A DNA stretch of 64,000 nucleotides, from the IMG/VR virus record IMGVR_UViG_3300013212_000097, positions 1-64,000 of that record. The stretch is one strand, 5' to 3'. Position numbers and translations under genes: made by a program. Positions 25,724 to 33,933 of the stretch are shown here, in pieces. The notes under the pieces are model-generated. The model was not told where the DNA came from and made no database searches. It saw only the letters and a program-made list of their open reading frames with translations. The stretch's first letter is position 1, and each line of letters starts with the position of its first letter. The DNA is from a virus.

Positions 25724-26576
25724 TTCTGTCTTTCAAAATCTGCTCTTGCTGATTGTTGACTTCAGCTACGACATCTACAACTTCCCAATCATCAGCAATT
25801 AAATCTAAATAAATAATCTTGCCATATCTAGCATATTTACCAACACCCCAATCAGCATGCCAACTTTTACGTCTGATTGTTTTACCAGCATAAAGATCGT
25901 CCAATACATCTTTGAAAGTTTTATTAGGAACAATAACCCAATCCTCAGCAAAAAGATCTACGGTTGTTATTGTAGATTCAGCATGGTCGTATTTTTTTGG
26001 AAATAAAGTAAGGCTTGGACTGCCTTCTCTTGAAACCATTTTGCCAGATTCAATCATCTTTATAGCCCAGTTCATATCTCTTTTAAGCTCGATGTTATTC
26101 TCTTTAGCAAAATCATCAAAATTGCTTCCTATATGCTTGTTTTCAATTGCATAAGGTAAATAATCTTCACCTGGGTCTAAGGAATAAGGAAATTTAGTCT
26201 TTACCAATTCACCAGCCTTCCAAGTTTTATTATGATATTGTCTGTAGGTGATGGCATCTATTTCTTTTCCCCATTCTTGAGTTTCAAAATAGTAAATATA
26301 AGTTTTCTTATCTACATAAGCGAAACTGTATTTACGCCAGTGTGTCCCATTAGAACGTGGATCTTCTTCTACCATGCTGTCATTATAGATATAACAGCCA
26401 TGTATGAACATCATATCTAAAGCAGCCTGAAAATTATATTCAGCATTTTCAATATTAAAATCATAAAACATGCTTACACACTTAACATTCATACCTTTGC
26501 CTGTGCGCTTCTCAAACTCACGTATTTTATTGTGATAATAATCTTTTTGACTTTTAGGCGATTTGTCCACGAGCAT
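25713..26576 (-). CDS. Fusion protein with two C-terminal DUF2829/Tad2-like units
   Basis: A 287-residue protein. The first about 165 residues are unrecognised (Tyr/Lys/Asp-rich). Then two family units follow: MNWAIKMIESGKMVSREG closing with DLFAEDWVIV, and FKDVLDDLYAGKTIRRKSWHA closing with DLIADDWEVVD. Only single-domain members are typical, so a long fused form is notable. It lies at the head of the Tad2-like run. Confidence 0.75.
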   Translation of the reverse strand: MLVDKSPKSQKDYYHNKIREFEKRTGKGMNVKCVSMFYDFNIENAEYNFQAALDMMFIHGCYIYNDSMVEEDPRSNGTHWRKYSFAYVDKKTYIYYFETQEWGKEIDAITYRQYHNKTWKAGELVKTKFPYSLDPGEDYLPYAIENKHIGSNFDDFAKENNIELKRDMNWAIKMIESGKMVSREGSPSLTLFPKKYDHAESTITTVDLFAEDWVIVPNKTFKDVLDDLYAGKTIRRKSWHADWGVGKYARYGKIIYLDLIADDWEVVDVVAEVNNQQEQILKDRNEH

Positions 26577-26799
26577 CCTCCAATGCAGAAATTAATTTAT
26601 CAAGTTCTTCTTTATCTAAAACAACTAAATCTGAGTAAGCGAATCCATTAAGAAGAATTTTCAATCTTTTCTTCCAATGCAACTTACCATCATTAAAACC
26701 ATAATTCCAAAGTGAAATGTCTACAGTTTTTGATTCTATGTCTGGGCGTACATGCAAAGAATGGCATAAACAGTCGCAGTTGATTATAGTTGATTCCAT
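26554..26799 (-). CDS. Small hypothetical protein heading the Tad2-like operon
   Basis: An 81-residue protein with a CDCLCHSLHVRPDIE opening and VDISLWNYGF, a pattern I associate with small phage proteins of unknown role. TATGAT, preceded by GG, ends six bases before the ATG, making this the leaderless first gene of the minus-strand run 26.8 to 24.0 kb. Confidence 0.72.
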   Translation of the reverse strand: MESTIINCDCLCHSLHVRPDIESKTVDISLWNYGFNDGKLHWKKRLKILLNGFAYSDLVVLDKEELDKLISALEDARGQIA

Positions 26800-26819
26800 T
26801 TTAATATCATACCATAAAA

Positions 26820-26853
26820 AAATGAACTTGTAAGTATTTCTTACAAGTTCATT
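26820..26853 (-). terminator. Terminator of the FN3 gene
   Basis: A 14-bp perfect stem AATGAACTTGTAAG/CTTACAAGTTCATT with a 5-base loop, followed on the minus strand by a T run and then directly by the next promoter. Confidence 0.92.
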
Positions 26854-26875
26854 AGAATAAAGAAAGAACTATTAT

Positions 26876-29548
26876 CTAAAACAATTTTACATTAGGGAAG
26901 CTTGTCAATACTTCAAATCCCATATTGTCCCAATGACGTTCATCAGCAAAAGGTCTGAAGTTAATCCAATATGAGTTATCTGGTTGCCAAGTTCTTTGTT
27001 CACCAATTTCATTCCATGTGTGATAGATTAAGTGAGTGTAGTTGACATTAATTTCATCAAACGGAAAGTCAACAGGTAATGGAGAATCAGCAACTAAATA
27101 TCCATCTTCTGTTACTACAACTCTGTTCTTCGAAACATATAAATCAAACTTCACTCTTCTGTCTAATCCTTGCCATGTTCTATTCAAAGGAAAATCTCTT
27201 CTGTCAACACTTGGTCTAAAGAAAATTTCACCTTCATATTTACCAGAAACAGCATTCATAGTAGATCTGTATATGATTGCTCCTGAACGGTTAGTGGAAT
27301 AAGTATCCATCAATTTATTTAACGATGCTTTTGATGTTTCTTTAATCCACCAGTTATTAGGATTAAAATCAATGTCATCAATCATCTTGAATGTTTGAGG
27401 AGTCCATTCATATTCAGCCGCACCACCAAATTCAGCAAATCTAATCCAGCCATGTTTAGGAGAATAGTTTGATTCTAAATTAAAAGATGGAAATTTATTA
27501 CCATCAAAAAACTTAGATGATAGCTTGGCATTAACATCATTTCCATTTTGAACAACAGAATTAGTAACAAATGTACCAACCTTATATTCAGTGAGATTGT
27601 TGATATTTCTAAAAGGAGCTGGGTAAGAATAAATACTACCTCTATCAGCAAACTTTACTGGTACTGAATAAGATTTTCTTGAACCATCAGGATTGTAGCC
27701 AGTGTCAACATTAATAGTATGAACACCAGCATTTATAGCCCATCTGAATAATTTTCCAGATTTAGTATTCATATCAATTTTGTCTGCTGCTTTACCAGAA
27801 TAAACTGTTTCTCCGGCTGGCAATAATAAAACATCACACCATCTTCTTCCAGAGAAGTGTGGGTCAACTTCAAATGTAACGTGTAATACCTTATCTCCAG
27901 CAATATTTGCAGATTTCTTTGGAGACATCAGCATGACACCATTACTTAAGTGTGCCCAACCAGGAACAGGTAAAGAAGCACCATCATAAATAGTGTCCAT
28001 AAAGTGAGAACCCATCAAGAACACAGTAGAATGGTTTGTGTCTAAATCATCTAAAAAGAAATTCCATTTATCATTTTCAAACCATTTCAAAAATAAATCA
28101 CTTCTGTCCCACCATTGAGAACCTGGACCACCTATTCTGTTTGTTACAATTTCAGGCTTTTGTGGTAATTGAACTATAGGCTGAAAATCTCTAAAGTTAT
28201 CAAAGAAAACTTGTTCTCCAGTTAGTTTTCTTTCAACAGTGATAACTTTGTATGGATTTGATCTTGCTACTACATTAGGTACATTAGATGGATCACCATG
28301 ACCATTAACTGCAGCGTGGATTTCACCATTAGGACCATTTGCGCCAGGACCTATCACTCCATCTATTTTTTGATAAGGACCAAATTTGTCAAGAGCTTCT
28401 ACAATAAGATTGTAAGATTGATTTGAAATAAGACCATTCATTTCAATCATGTTAAATCCAGAAGAATATTTGACAGAATTTGGTTTACCTTCTACGTAAA
28501 CTCTATAATCGATAGCACCTGGAACATAATCAAATTTCACTACAACACTATCGTCATTAGGTTCGTAACTAGTAATATTGATAGGAGTTGATGATAAAAC
28601 TTTAGGACCAAAAGCAGTGGTAATTTCAACAACTGGACCTAATGTTTCTTGAACTTTAAATTGATCCATGTTAACTGAACCAATTTGATATTTGTAAGTT
28701 TTACCAGAAACGACATTTGTATCAATGTAATATTGAGACCATAGTCCTGAGCAAACTTTTACTCCATCTCTATAAACATTATAAGCACTTGGAGCATCTT
28801 GACCCCAAACTTGTTGATCTTGCCATTTAATAAAGTTTCTAGGTCTACCGCTATTCCATTCAGGATTTACAGCATATTTTCCAGGAGTGGATGGAGGATT
28901 TGTTCTCCAGCCAAAGTTGTAATTTGGTGCCCAACTTCCTCTTGCCATACCTAAATTAGATGGTAAAGATTCTAAGCCATATTTATCAACAGCACTAACT
29001 GTATATGTCCATTGATCTTGGAAAATCAATTTATTTACAGTAAAAGAATTAGTATTTGATGTGCCAATCTTATAATCATATCTATAAATATTATATGACA
29101 CTGCATCTGGGCTTGGTTCCCATTGTAAAACATCAAAAGGTCCGCCATCCCAAAACCCAAATGTTCTTAAGTTAGTAGGAGCTTCTGGATTTTTAGTGGC
29201 AAACTTGGGAATTGTAACCTTAACGGGCAGAGATAATTGCAAGTTGCCACTAGGTACTAAACCGCCTACTTGATAAATGTAAGACTTGTTATTCAATACT
29301 GCACGATCAATGTGAATATTTTCATTATTGGTGAGTAAAGTAAGTTGTTTTCCATCTCGGACAATGCGATATCGAGTGCATTTAGGAATTAAATTCCACT
29401 TCATTACAACGTGAAATTTTGAGTTATTTCCTGTACAAAAACATTGTTCGACATTAGCAGTGAAATTTTTCACTTGCGGTGGCTTTTGTGCTAAACACAA
29501 ATTTGCCACAAAAAAGAACAAGATAAATAAAACAATAGCTTTCTTCAT
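26876..29548 (-). CDS. Secreted fibronectin type III repeat protein
   Basis: An 890-residue protein with a Sec signal peptide (MKKAIVLFILFFFVANLCLA, cleaved near residue 20). Several FN3-like units follow (repeating YNIYRYD/YNVYRDG and WTYTVSAVDKYGLES patterns) over about residues 25-420. The last 400 residues are beta-rich, Trp-rich and may bind or cleave carbohydrate. ATG 29548 is chosen over GTG 29554 because GGGGAGG sits seven bases before it. Phages rarely encode such large exported proteins; a host-derived gene is likely. Confidence 0.78.
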   Translation of the reverse strand: MKKAIVLFILFFFVANLCLAQKPPQVKNFTANVEQCFCTGNNSKFHVVMKWNLIPKCTRYRIVRDGKQLTLLTNNENIHIDRAVLNNKSYIYQVGGLVPSGNLQLSLPVKVTIPKFATKNPEAPTNLRTFGFWDGGPFDVLQWEPSPDAVSYNIYRYDYKIGTSNTNSFTVNKLIFQDQWTYTVSAVDKYGLESLPSNLGMARGSWAPNYNFGWRTNPPSTPGKYAVNPEWNSGRPRNFIKWQDQQVWGQDAPSAYNVYRDGVKVCSGLWSQYYIDTNVVSGKTYKYQIGSVNMDQFKVQETLGPVVEITTAFGPKVLSSTPINITSYEPNDDSVVVKFDYVPGAIDYRVYVEGKPNSVKYSSGFNMIEMNGLISNQSYNLIVEALDKFGPYQKIDGVIGPGANGPNGEIHAAVNGHGDPSNVPNVVARSNPYKVITVERKLTGEQVFFDNFRDFQPIVQLPQKPEIVTNRIGGPGSQWWDRSDLFLKWFENDKWNFFLDDLDTNHSTVFLMGSHFMDTIYDGASLPVPGWAHLSNGVMLMSPKKSANIAGDKVLHVTFEVDPHFSGRRWCDVLLLPAGETVYSGKAADKIDMNTKSGKLFRWAINAGVHTINVDTGYNPDGSRKSYSVPVKFADRGSIYSYPAPFRNINNLTEYKVGTFVTNSVVQNGNDVNAKLSSKFFDGNKFPSFNLESNYSPKHGWIRFAEFGGAAEYEWTPQTFKMIDDIDFNPNNWWIKETSKASLNKLMDTYSTNRSGAIIYRSTMNAVSGKYEGEIFFRPSVDRRDFPLNRTWQGLDRRVKFDLYVSKNRVVVTEDGYLVADSPLPVDFPFDEINVNYTHLIYHTWNEIGEQRTWQPDNSYWINFRPFADERHWDNMGFEVLTSFPNVKLF

Positions 29549-29602
29549 TTCCACACCTCCCCAGGTTATTTTTTTTGAATGTGAGCTATTGTTTTATTCT
29601 TG
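29519..29602 (-). promoter_or_regulatory. Long inverted repeat enclosing the RBS and start codon of the FN3 gene
   Basis: AGCTATTGTTTTAT at 29584-29597 and its exact complement at 29527-29540 (inside codons 3-7) form a 14-bp stem, extended by CAAGA/TCTTG after a 3-base bulge. The 43-base loop holds GGGGAGG and the ATG. Such a structure could control translation. Confidence 0.65.
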
Positions 29603-29619
29603 ATTTAATGGGTTCCTAC

Positions 29620-29850
29620 TTAAAGATGAGATTCAAAGTCATCATCAATAACATCCCAAGCGTATCCCGAGTTATCTAAAATATGAAGATTATTCTTAAT
29701 ATATTCATTAAAGTCAGGGTAATATAAATTTTCTAAAGAATCATAAATACTATTCTCTTTTAAGTAAATATAATAATCTTTTGTCCATGATTTCATCTGG
29801 ATTTTATAGCCAGCTTTTAAAAATACTAATATTCTTGAAAATAAAAACAT
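29620..29850 (-). CDS. Small protein distantly like DUF2829
   Basis: A 76-residue protein. ILVFLKAGYKIQMKSWTKDY resembles the DUF2829 opening (L-x-x-G-x-x-[IV]-x-x-x-x-W), and a DVIDDDFE segment stands near the C-terminus in place of the usual DW motif. Membership is uncertain. GGGAAAAAT precedes the ATG. Confidence 0.55.
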   Translation of the reverse strand: MFLFSRILVFLKAGYKIQMKSWTKDYYIYLKENSIYDSLENLYYPDFNEYIKNNLHILDNSGYAWDVIDDDFESHL

Positions 29851-29899
29851 TTTATTTTATTTTTCCCAATACAAATACACACATTGTATACCTCGATAA

Positions 29900-30160
29900 T
29901 TAATATGATAAATGAGCGGTAGCAATTCCATTTGGAATTTTAGAAACAGAACCTACCCATTCTGTTCCTTCAAATGATAATGGAAAATAAACTCTATTTT
30001 TTGTCCACACTGTAAATGGAGCTCCTTCGATAACATTAGAATCATTATCAAAATAATAATCTAACCATTTACCATCAGATGGAGCCATCATAACAATATT
30101 TTTCCATGAGTCATTTTGAATTTGAAATTCTTCTTCTAATAATTTTCTCCAAGTAGTCAT
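29900..30160 (-). CDS. Conserved phage-type small protein
   Basis: An 86-residue protein with GAPFTVWTKNRVYFPLSF followed by GTEWVGSVSKIP, a motif recurring in small phage and bacterial proteins of unknown function. It stands divergently from the gene at 30205. Confidence 0.65.
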   Translation of the reverse strand: MTTWRKLLEEEFQIQNDSWKNIVMMAPSDGKWLDYYFDNDSNVIEGAPFTVWTKNRVYFPLSFEGTEWVGSVSKIPNGIATAHLSY

Positions 30161-30204
30161 AATATCTCCATATATATTTTACCGAATGTATGTATAAAAA
30201 TTCT

Positions 30205-31362
30205 ATGATCCTTTTTGTCAATGTAAAAATCACTAACATCAGAATACACAAATTAATGGGTTGGAATTTAAGAAAATGTGATTGGATGCCAGAAGATGAT
30301 CGGTTAGACACATTTAAATATGCATTGGCAAGTCTGAATGAATTAAGTAGTTTGTTTAGTAAAATTTATATTTTTGCATCTTTAGAAGATGATTTCAAAG
30401 ATAGAAAAGATGAATTTAAATCTTTTTGCAAAAAAACTTTTGCAGAAAATATGGACAAAGTCTTCATAGGAGATAGAAGAATTAATTCTATATCAGACTG
30501 GAGAGAAATTTATCCTCAAATATTTCATGATGAAAAAGAAGTGATTCTTTTTGTAGGAAATGATGATCATATTTTTTTAGATAGTAATCTGGAAACAATG
30601 AAGGGTCTTGAAAGACAATTGAAAAATGATCCAGACCCGATGGCGTTTTCTATCTATGCACATTACCCTGAGTGTAGCAGATTTATGATGCTAAATAATG
30701 CAGTATCCACTGATGATCCAAACATCATGAAAGCTAAACTTTCAAGTAATGATTTTTCATTTCAAATGTTTAAAGCTGCAAGACTTAAAACCACAATATT
30801 TGAAATTGATTTTCCAATAAATGCAAGAGCACACAGATTTGATGAAGTAAGCTCTGAAATTACAAACAGTCCAATAGGTCATAAATACAAATCAACTTGT
30901 TATTATCCTCTCAAGGAACAATTTAGACATTATGATGGATATGGTCATGTTGGTTATTTCAATAACAATTTTCCAGCGTTAAATATCCCTATTGGATTTT
31001 TTGAAAATAACATAAAAATTAAATATGGATATAGACAAAGAGTGCAAAACTACACAAATATAAATCCTAAAGCACCATTTTTATATGCTCATGATAAAAA
31101 AGGAACAGATTACAGATTTTATATTGGACCAAACAATGATTTGTCAGATATTCCAATGGTTTTCAAATCAAGAATCAGTGAAATAGATTATAATCCAGAG
31201 TTAAACTTTGATGAATTGAAAAAATACAGGAATAAAAATTTCATAAAATTAACAAGATGTAAAATATTTTGTAAAATTCTTGGAAAATTTATTCCTGGTG
31301 TTTATGAAAATGATTATGAAAATGTCATTCCTTTAGAGAATCTGCAGCATTTACTTCTATAG
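30205..31362 (+). CDS. Glycosyltransferase-like hypothetical protein
   Basis: A 385-residue protein. ILFVGNDDHIFLDS near residue 113 resembles the acidic nucleotide-sugar site of GT-A enzymes, with helical flanks and many aromatic residues. No firm family. TATAAA ends six bases before the ATG at 30205, so I prefer this start to the ATG at 30190. It converges with the Fic gene, overlapping by 6 bases. Confidence 0.55.
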   Translation: MILFVNVKITNIRIHKLMGWNLRKCDWMPEDDRLDTFKYALASLNELSSLFSKIYIFASLEDDFKDRKDEFKSFCKKTFAENMDKVFIGDRRINSISDWREIYPQIFHDEKEVILFVGNDDHIFLDSNLETMKGLERQLKNDPDPMAFSIYAHYPECSRFMMLNNAVSTDDPNIMKAKLSSNDFSFQMFKAARLKTTIFEIDFPINARAHRFDEVSSEITNSPIGHKYKSTCYYPLKEQFRHYDGYGHVGYFNNNFPALNIPIGFFENNIKIKYGYRQRVQNYTNINPKAPFLYAHDKKGTDYRFYIGPNNDLSDIPMVFKSRISEIDYNPELNFDELKKYRNKNFIKLTRCKIFCKILGKFIPGVYENDYENVIPLENLQHLLL

Positions 31363-31953
31363 TTTCAAAGAAGTGAAATCAAATGACATGCCATTCCAAT
31401 ATGAATTTCTAAATTCTTGTATGGAATCATAATATTCAAATCTATCATCAAATTGAAAAATCACTGGATCGTAGCCAAGTTCAACCAATACTTTATTAAA
31501 AAGTAATCTGCCAGTTCGACCATTGCCATCTATAAAAGGATGCACCACTTCAAACATATGATGCGATGCCCATGCAATATTATAGGCAGATTTCTTGTCC
31601 TGACATGAATCCATCCATTTTCTAGTACATTCATACCATTGCATCATTAAAGAAGGCAATAATACAAATTTAGGACACATATCTATGCCTATCCAAACAG
31701 ATGTTGTTCTGTATTGCCCACTCATATTACAATCTTCAAAAAATGGAATACCTTTTGTCAAAAGTCTATGAACATCTAAAGGGGTGGATTCTTTCAATTC
31801 AAAATCACTAGACAATGCAAAATTCAATGCACTCATATGATTTTCAAACATGGGGCAGCCACTAGAATTTCCTAGATACCCAGGTTGAGGATCTATACGG
31901 TTGCTCTCACTTACAAAAAGCTCTTTCCAATTTAAAAACTCAGGATTATTCAT
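31357..31953 (-). CDS. Fic-domain protein
   Basis: A 198-residue protein with the complete Fic motif HPFIDGNGRTGR at residues 138-149. Fic enzymes usually transfer AMP or related groups to protein side chains. No clear inhibitory helix ([ST]xxxE[GN]) is visible in or next to the gene. GGTATAAT (TATAAT at 31965-31960) ends six bases before the ATG, a leaderless arrangement. Likely targets are host proteins, by analogy only. Confidence 0.9.
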   Translation of the reverse strand: MNNPEFLNWKELFVSESNRIDPQPGYLGNSSGCPMFENHMSALNFALSSDFELKESTPLDVHRLLTKGIPFFEDCNMSGQYRTTSVWIGIDMCPKFVLLPSLMMQWYECTRKWMDSCQDKKSAYNIAWASHHMFEVVHPFIDGNGRTGRLLFNKVLVELGYDPVIFQFDDRFEYYDSIQEFRNSYWNGMSFDFTSLKL

Positions 31954-32049
31954 AATTTAATTATACCATGATAAAGCATAAAAGAATTATTATGTTATGT
32001 TTAGAATATTATCATGGTTTCATGAAGGGTATTGATTCAATCTAAAAAC

Positions 32050-32080
32050 AAAGGTGTCTTTTTGATGCCTTTATTTTTTT
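32050..32080 (+). terminator. Hairpin with T run upstream of the methyltransferase promoter
   Basis: AAAGGTGTC/GATGCCTTT stem with two wobble pairs and a T5 loop, followed by seven T. No plus-strand gene ends nearby, so it may terminate an unseen short RNA. Confidence 0.5.
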
Positions 32081-32092
32081 AAATCTGTAAGG

Positions 32093-32098
32093 TATAAT
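32093..32098 (+). promoter_or_regulatory. -10 element of a leaderless methyltransferase gene
   Basis: GGTATAAT with the hexamer ending five bases before the ATG at 32104. No convincing -35. Confidence 0.6.
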
Positions 32099-32103
32099 CT
32101 CTC

Positions 32104-32868
32104 ATGCACGAATACAAAAATCTAGATTGCCTTGAATATCTAAAGACATTACCGGACAATTCTGTAGATCTAATTCTCACTGATCCGCCTTATTTCATTG
32201 GCTATGATGGTGGAAGAGGATGGGACAAACAATGGACTTCAGATGAAACCTATTTGATTTGGTGTCAATCATGGTCAAATGAATGTTCTAGGGTGCTTAA
32301 ATCAAATAGAATGATGTGTGTGTTTGGTACTTTGAAATATAATACTTTCCTAAGATATAAACTAGAAATTCTTGACAAACTTCCTAATTTTCATGCTCAA
32401 AATGAAATTATTTGGTCTTATAATTGGGGTGGAAGAAATAAAACTAATTTTTCTAGAAAGCATGAATATATTTGGTGCTACTCAAAAGAAAAAACTTTCT
32501 TATTCAATGATGATGCTGTGAGAAAAGAAAGAAAGCAAAAGATTAATATTCGTACAGGAGAAGAATATGATAAAGGCACTATTCCAACTTGTGTTTGGGA
32601 AAAAAATAATCACACCACTTCAAAAGAATATTGTAACTGGCACCCAACACAAAAACCATTAGAGATTTTAGAAAGATTAATTAAAGCATATACAAAAACT
32701 GGAGATGTTGTTTTAGATCTTTTTGCTGGTTCTGCATCTGTGATGATTGCATGTGAAAACAATGAAAGACTTTTTAAGGGATGTGAAATGGACAATGAAT
32801 ATTATGAAAAATCCATTGCCAGATATACAACTCTTACTGGAAAAGGATTCAATATTAAAGAATCTTAA
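32104..32868 (+). CDS. DNA N4/N6 methyltransferase, beta class
   Basis: A 254-residue enzyme with DPPY at residues 27-30 (motif IV, catalytic), HPTQKP before motif I, and LDLFAGSAS near residue 210 (motif I), the circularly permuted order of beta-class enzymes. The N-terminal LDCLEYLKTLPDNSVDLI is typical. It would methylate adenine or cytosine amino groups; with no cognate nuclease nearby, protecting phage DNA from host restriction is the likely role. Confidence 0.93.
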   Translation: MHEYKNLDCLEYLKTLPDNSVDLILTDPPYFIGYDGGRGWDKQWTSDETYLIWCQSWSNECSRVLKSNRMMCVFGTLKYNTFLRYKLEILDKLPNFHAQNEIIWSYNWGGRNKTNFSRKHEYIWCYSKEKTFLFNDDAVRKERKQKINIRTGEEYDKGTIPTCVWEKNNHTTSKEYCNWHPTQKPLEILERLIKAYTKTGDVVLDLFAGSASVMIACENNERLFKGCEMDNEYYEKSIARYTTLTGKGFNIKES

Positions 32869-32915
32869 TAGGAAATTATTAAGATATATTGTATTATATA
32901 ATTAGAGCATTGAAG

Positions 32916-32944
32916 CCCTATTCTTTTTTGAATAGGGTTTTTTT
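32916..32944 (+). terminator. Intrinsic terminator
   Basis: CCCTATTC/GAATAGGG stem, T6 loop, followed by seven T. Ends the methyltransferase transcript. Confidence 0.93.
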
Positions 32945-32962
32945 ATTTGGGGAGGTGTACTT

Positions 32963-33202
32963 ATGAAACTAAACTTTGAAAAAATTGGGTTTTATTTATT
33001 GTTGGTGTTAATCAGTGGTAGTATTGGATATGCTTTGAAACCCGCAGAGCAAGTTGATCAAAAAGAACTTGAAAGAAAATATCAAAATCAACAACAAGTA
33101 TGCACTGCTGCCATACACATGATGCAAGATTTTTCTAAAAAGAACTATTATCAGTCTAAGACTAAAAAAGAGTGGGCAATTGAAAGAATGATGAGTAGAT
33201 AA
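32963..33202 (+). CDS. Small membrane-anchored protein
   Basis: A 79-residue protein with one N-terminal membrane segment (about 8-25) and a basic, coiled-coil-like soluble tail. GGGGAGGTG precedes the ATG. Topology (N-in, short anchor, helical tail) is like that of spanin or Rz-type subunits, but no lysis genes are adjacent, so function is open. Confidence 0.72.
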   Translation: MKLNFEKIGFYLLLVLISGSIGYALKPAEQVDQKELERKYQNQQQVCTAAIHMMQDFSKKNYYQSKTKKEWAIERMMSR

Positions 33203-33209
33203 AATAAAA

Positions 33210-33238
33210 TTGACATGCAAGTGTAAGAGCGGTAATAT
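33210..33238 (+). promoter_or_regulatory. Consensus promoter, leaderless
   Basis: TTGACA (33210-33215), 17-base spacer ending in CGG, TAATAT (33233-33238), then six bases to the ATG at 33245. Confidence 0.82.
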
Positions 33239-33244
33239 TATTTC

Positions 33245-33472
33245 ATGAAAGAAAATCAATTAAAATTCTTGAGCTTTTTATGTTTAATGTTAGGCTTCAC
33301 TTCTATCATTGCTTCTATTGCAATTTGGTATCTCACTGGTGGCAAAACCCCTGAACTTCAAGCCCACGCAGAAAGATTTGGTATCTTTGTAGGTCTATGG
33401 GCACCTACTTTCATGATCTTATCTAATAGATTTGATCGATATGCAGAAAGTATAAATGAAAAATCAAGCTAA
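33245..33472 (+). CDS. Small membrane protein
   Basis: A 75-residue protein with two hydrophobic segments (about 9-30 and 45-60) and a charged tail. A near-perfect promoter places transcription start at the ATG, so the message is leaderless. It overlaps the next tiny membrane gene. Confidence 0.75.
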   Translation: MKENQLKFLSFLCLMLGFTSIIASIAIWYLTGGKTPELQAHAERFGIFVGLWAPTFMILSNRFDRYAESINEKSS

Positions 33473-33545
33473 ATTAGTAAATTTCATATTTAGTTTTGTA
33501 GTTGCATTTGCGATTATCACAATTCTAAAAGTTGCATGTGATTAG
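33456..33545 (+). CDS. 29-residue membrane peptide
   Basis: A short frame overlapping the end of the previous gene by 17 bases in another phase. It reads one membrane helix (FIFSFVVAFAIITILKVA) with short polar ends. Its end overlaps the promoter of the tRNA cluster. Translation is likely but unproved. Confidence 0.5.
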   Translation: MKNQAKLVNFIFSFVVAFAIITILKVACD

Positions 33546-33559
33546 AATTATGGTATAAT
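33532..33559 (+). promoter_or_regulatory. Promoter of the tRNA cluster
   Basis: TTGCAT (33532-33537), 16-base spacer ending TGG, TATAAT (33554-33559), ten bases before the first tRNA. Confidence 0.82.
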
Positions 33560-33569
33560 AATTTTGTAG

Positions 33570-33643
33570 CGCGGGATGGAGCAGTTTGGTAGCTCGGTAG
33601 TCTCATAAATTACAGGTCGAGGGTTCGAATCCCTCTCCCGCAC
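33570..33643 (+). tRNA. Initiator tRNA-fMet (CAU)
   Basis: A complete cloverleaf with loop CTCATAA. It has two hallmarks of bacterial initiators: C1 faces A72 (mismatch) and the D-stem carries A11-U24. The third hallmark, three G-C pairs at the base of the anticodon stem, is absent (A-U, G-U, U-A instead). Position 73 is C and the CCA end is not encoded. Confidence 0.9.
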
Positions 33644-33648
33644 GATGG

Positions 33649-33929
33649 TCCAACTTAGCTCAGCGGTAGAGCAATCGGCTGTAAACAGATAGCAGCTTAT
33701 TAGAGTAATTTAATATAGAAAATTGTCGAAATTCAGTGAAAACTAAGTCGAAAGATATGTCAACACTGAGCCAAGCCTGTAAGGGAAGGTGCAGAGACTA
33801 TAATGACGACATCCTACTAGGTAATGCTAAGGATGATGGTATAGTCCAGACTACAAACAGATTATCTGGTAGTGAAAACTATAGTAGTAAGTAACCGATC
33901 GGTCGCTGGTTCGATCCCAGCAGTTGGAG
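33649..33929 (+). tRNA. tRNA-Asn (GUU) split by a group I intron
   Basis: Exons 33649-33682 and 33892-33929. The acceptor stem TCCAACT/AGTTGGA is perfect and G73 fits Asn. Joining after CTGT and before TAACCGAT gives a 7-base loop CTGTTAA with anticodon GTT. The unspliced sequence read straight through would look like a Tyr anticodon but gives no cloverleaf. Confidence 0.87.
33683..33891 (+). ncRNA. Group I intron in the tRNA-Asn anticodon
   Basis: A 209-base intron without an ORF. The last exon base is U and the last intron base is G, as required. Exon GGCTGT (33677-33682) pairs with the internal guide GCAGCT (33692-33697), giving the obligatory U-G wobble at the 5' splice site. Core-like segments (AGAGACTATA and TATAGTCCAG) follow. 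It lies between anticodon positions 35 and 36. Confidence 0.87.
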
Positions 33930-33933
33930 TTTT

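Noticed and set aside
33649-33700. tRNA-Tyr read directly from the loop CTGTAAA
   Set aside because: No 3' half follows in place; joining across the intron gives a full tRNA-Asn.
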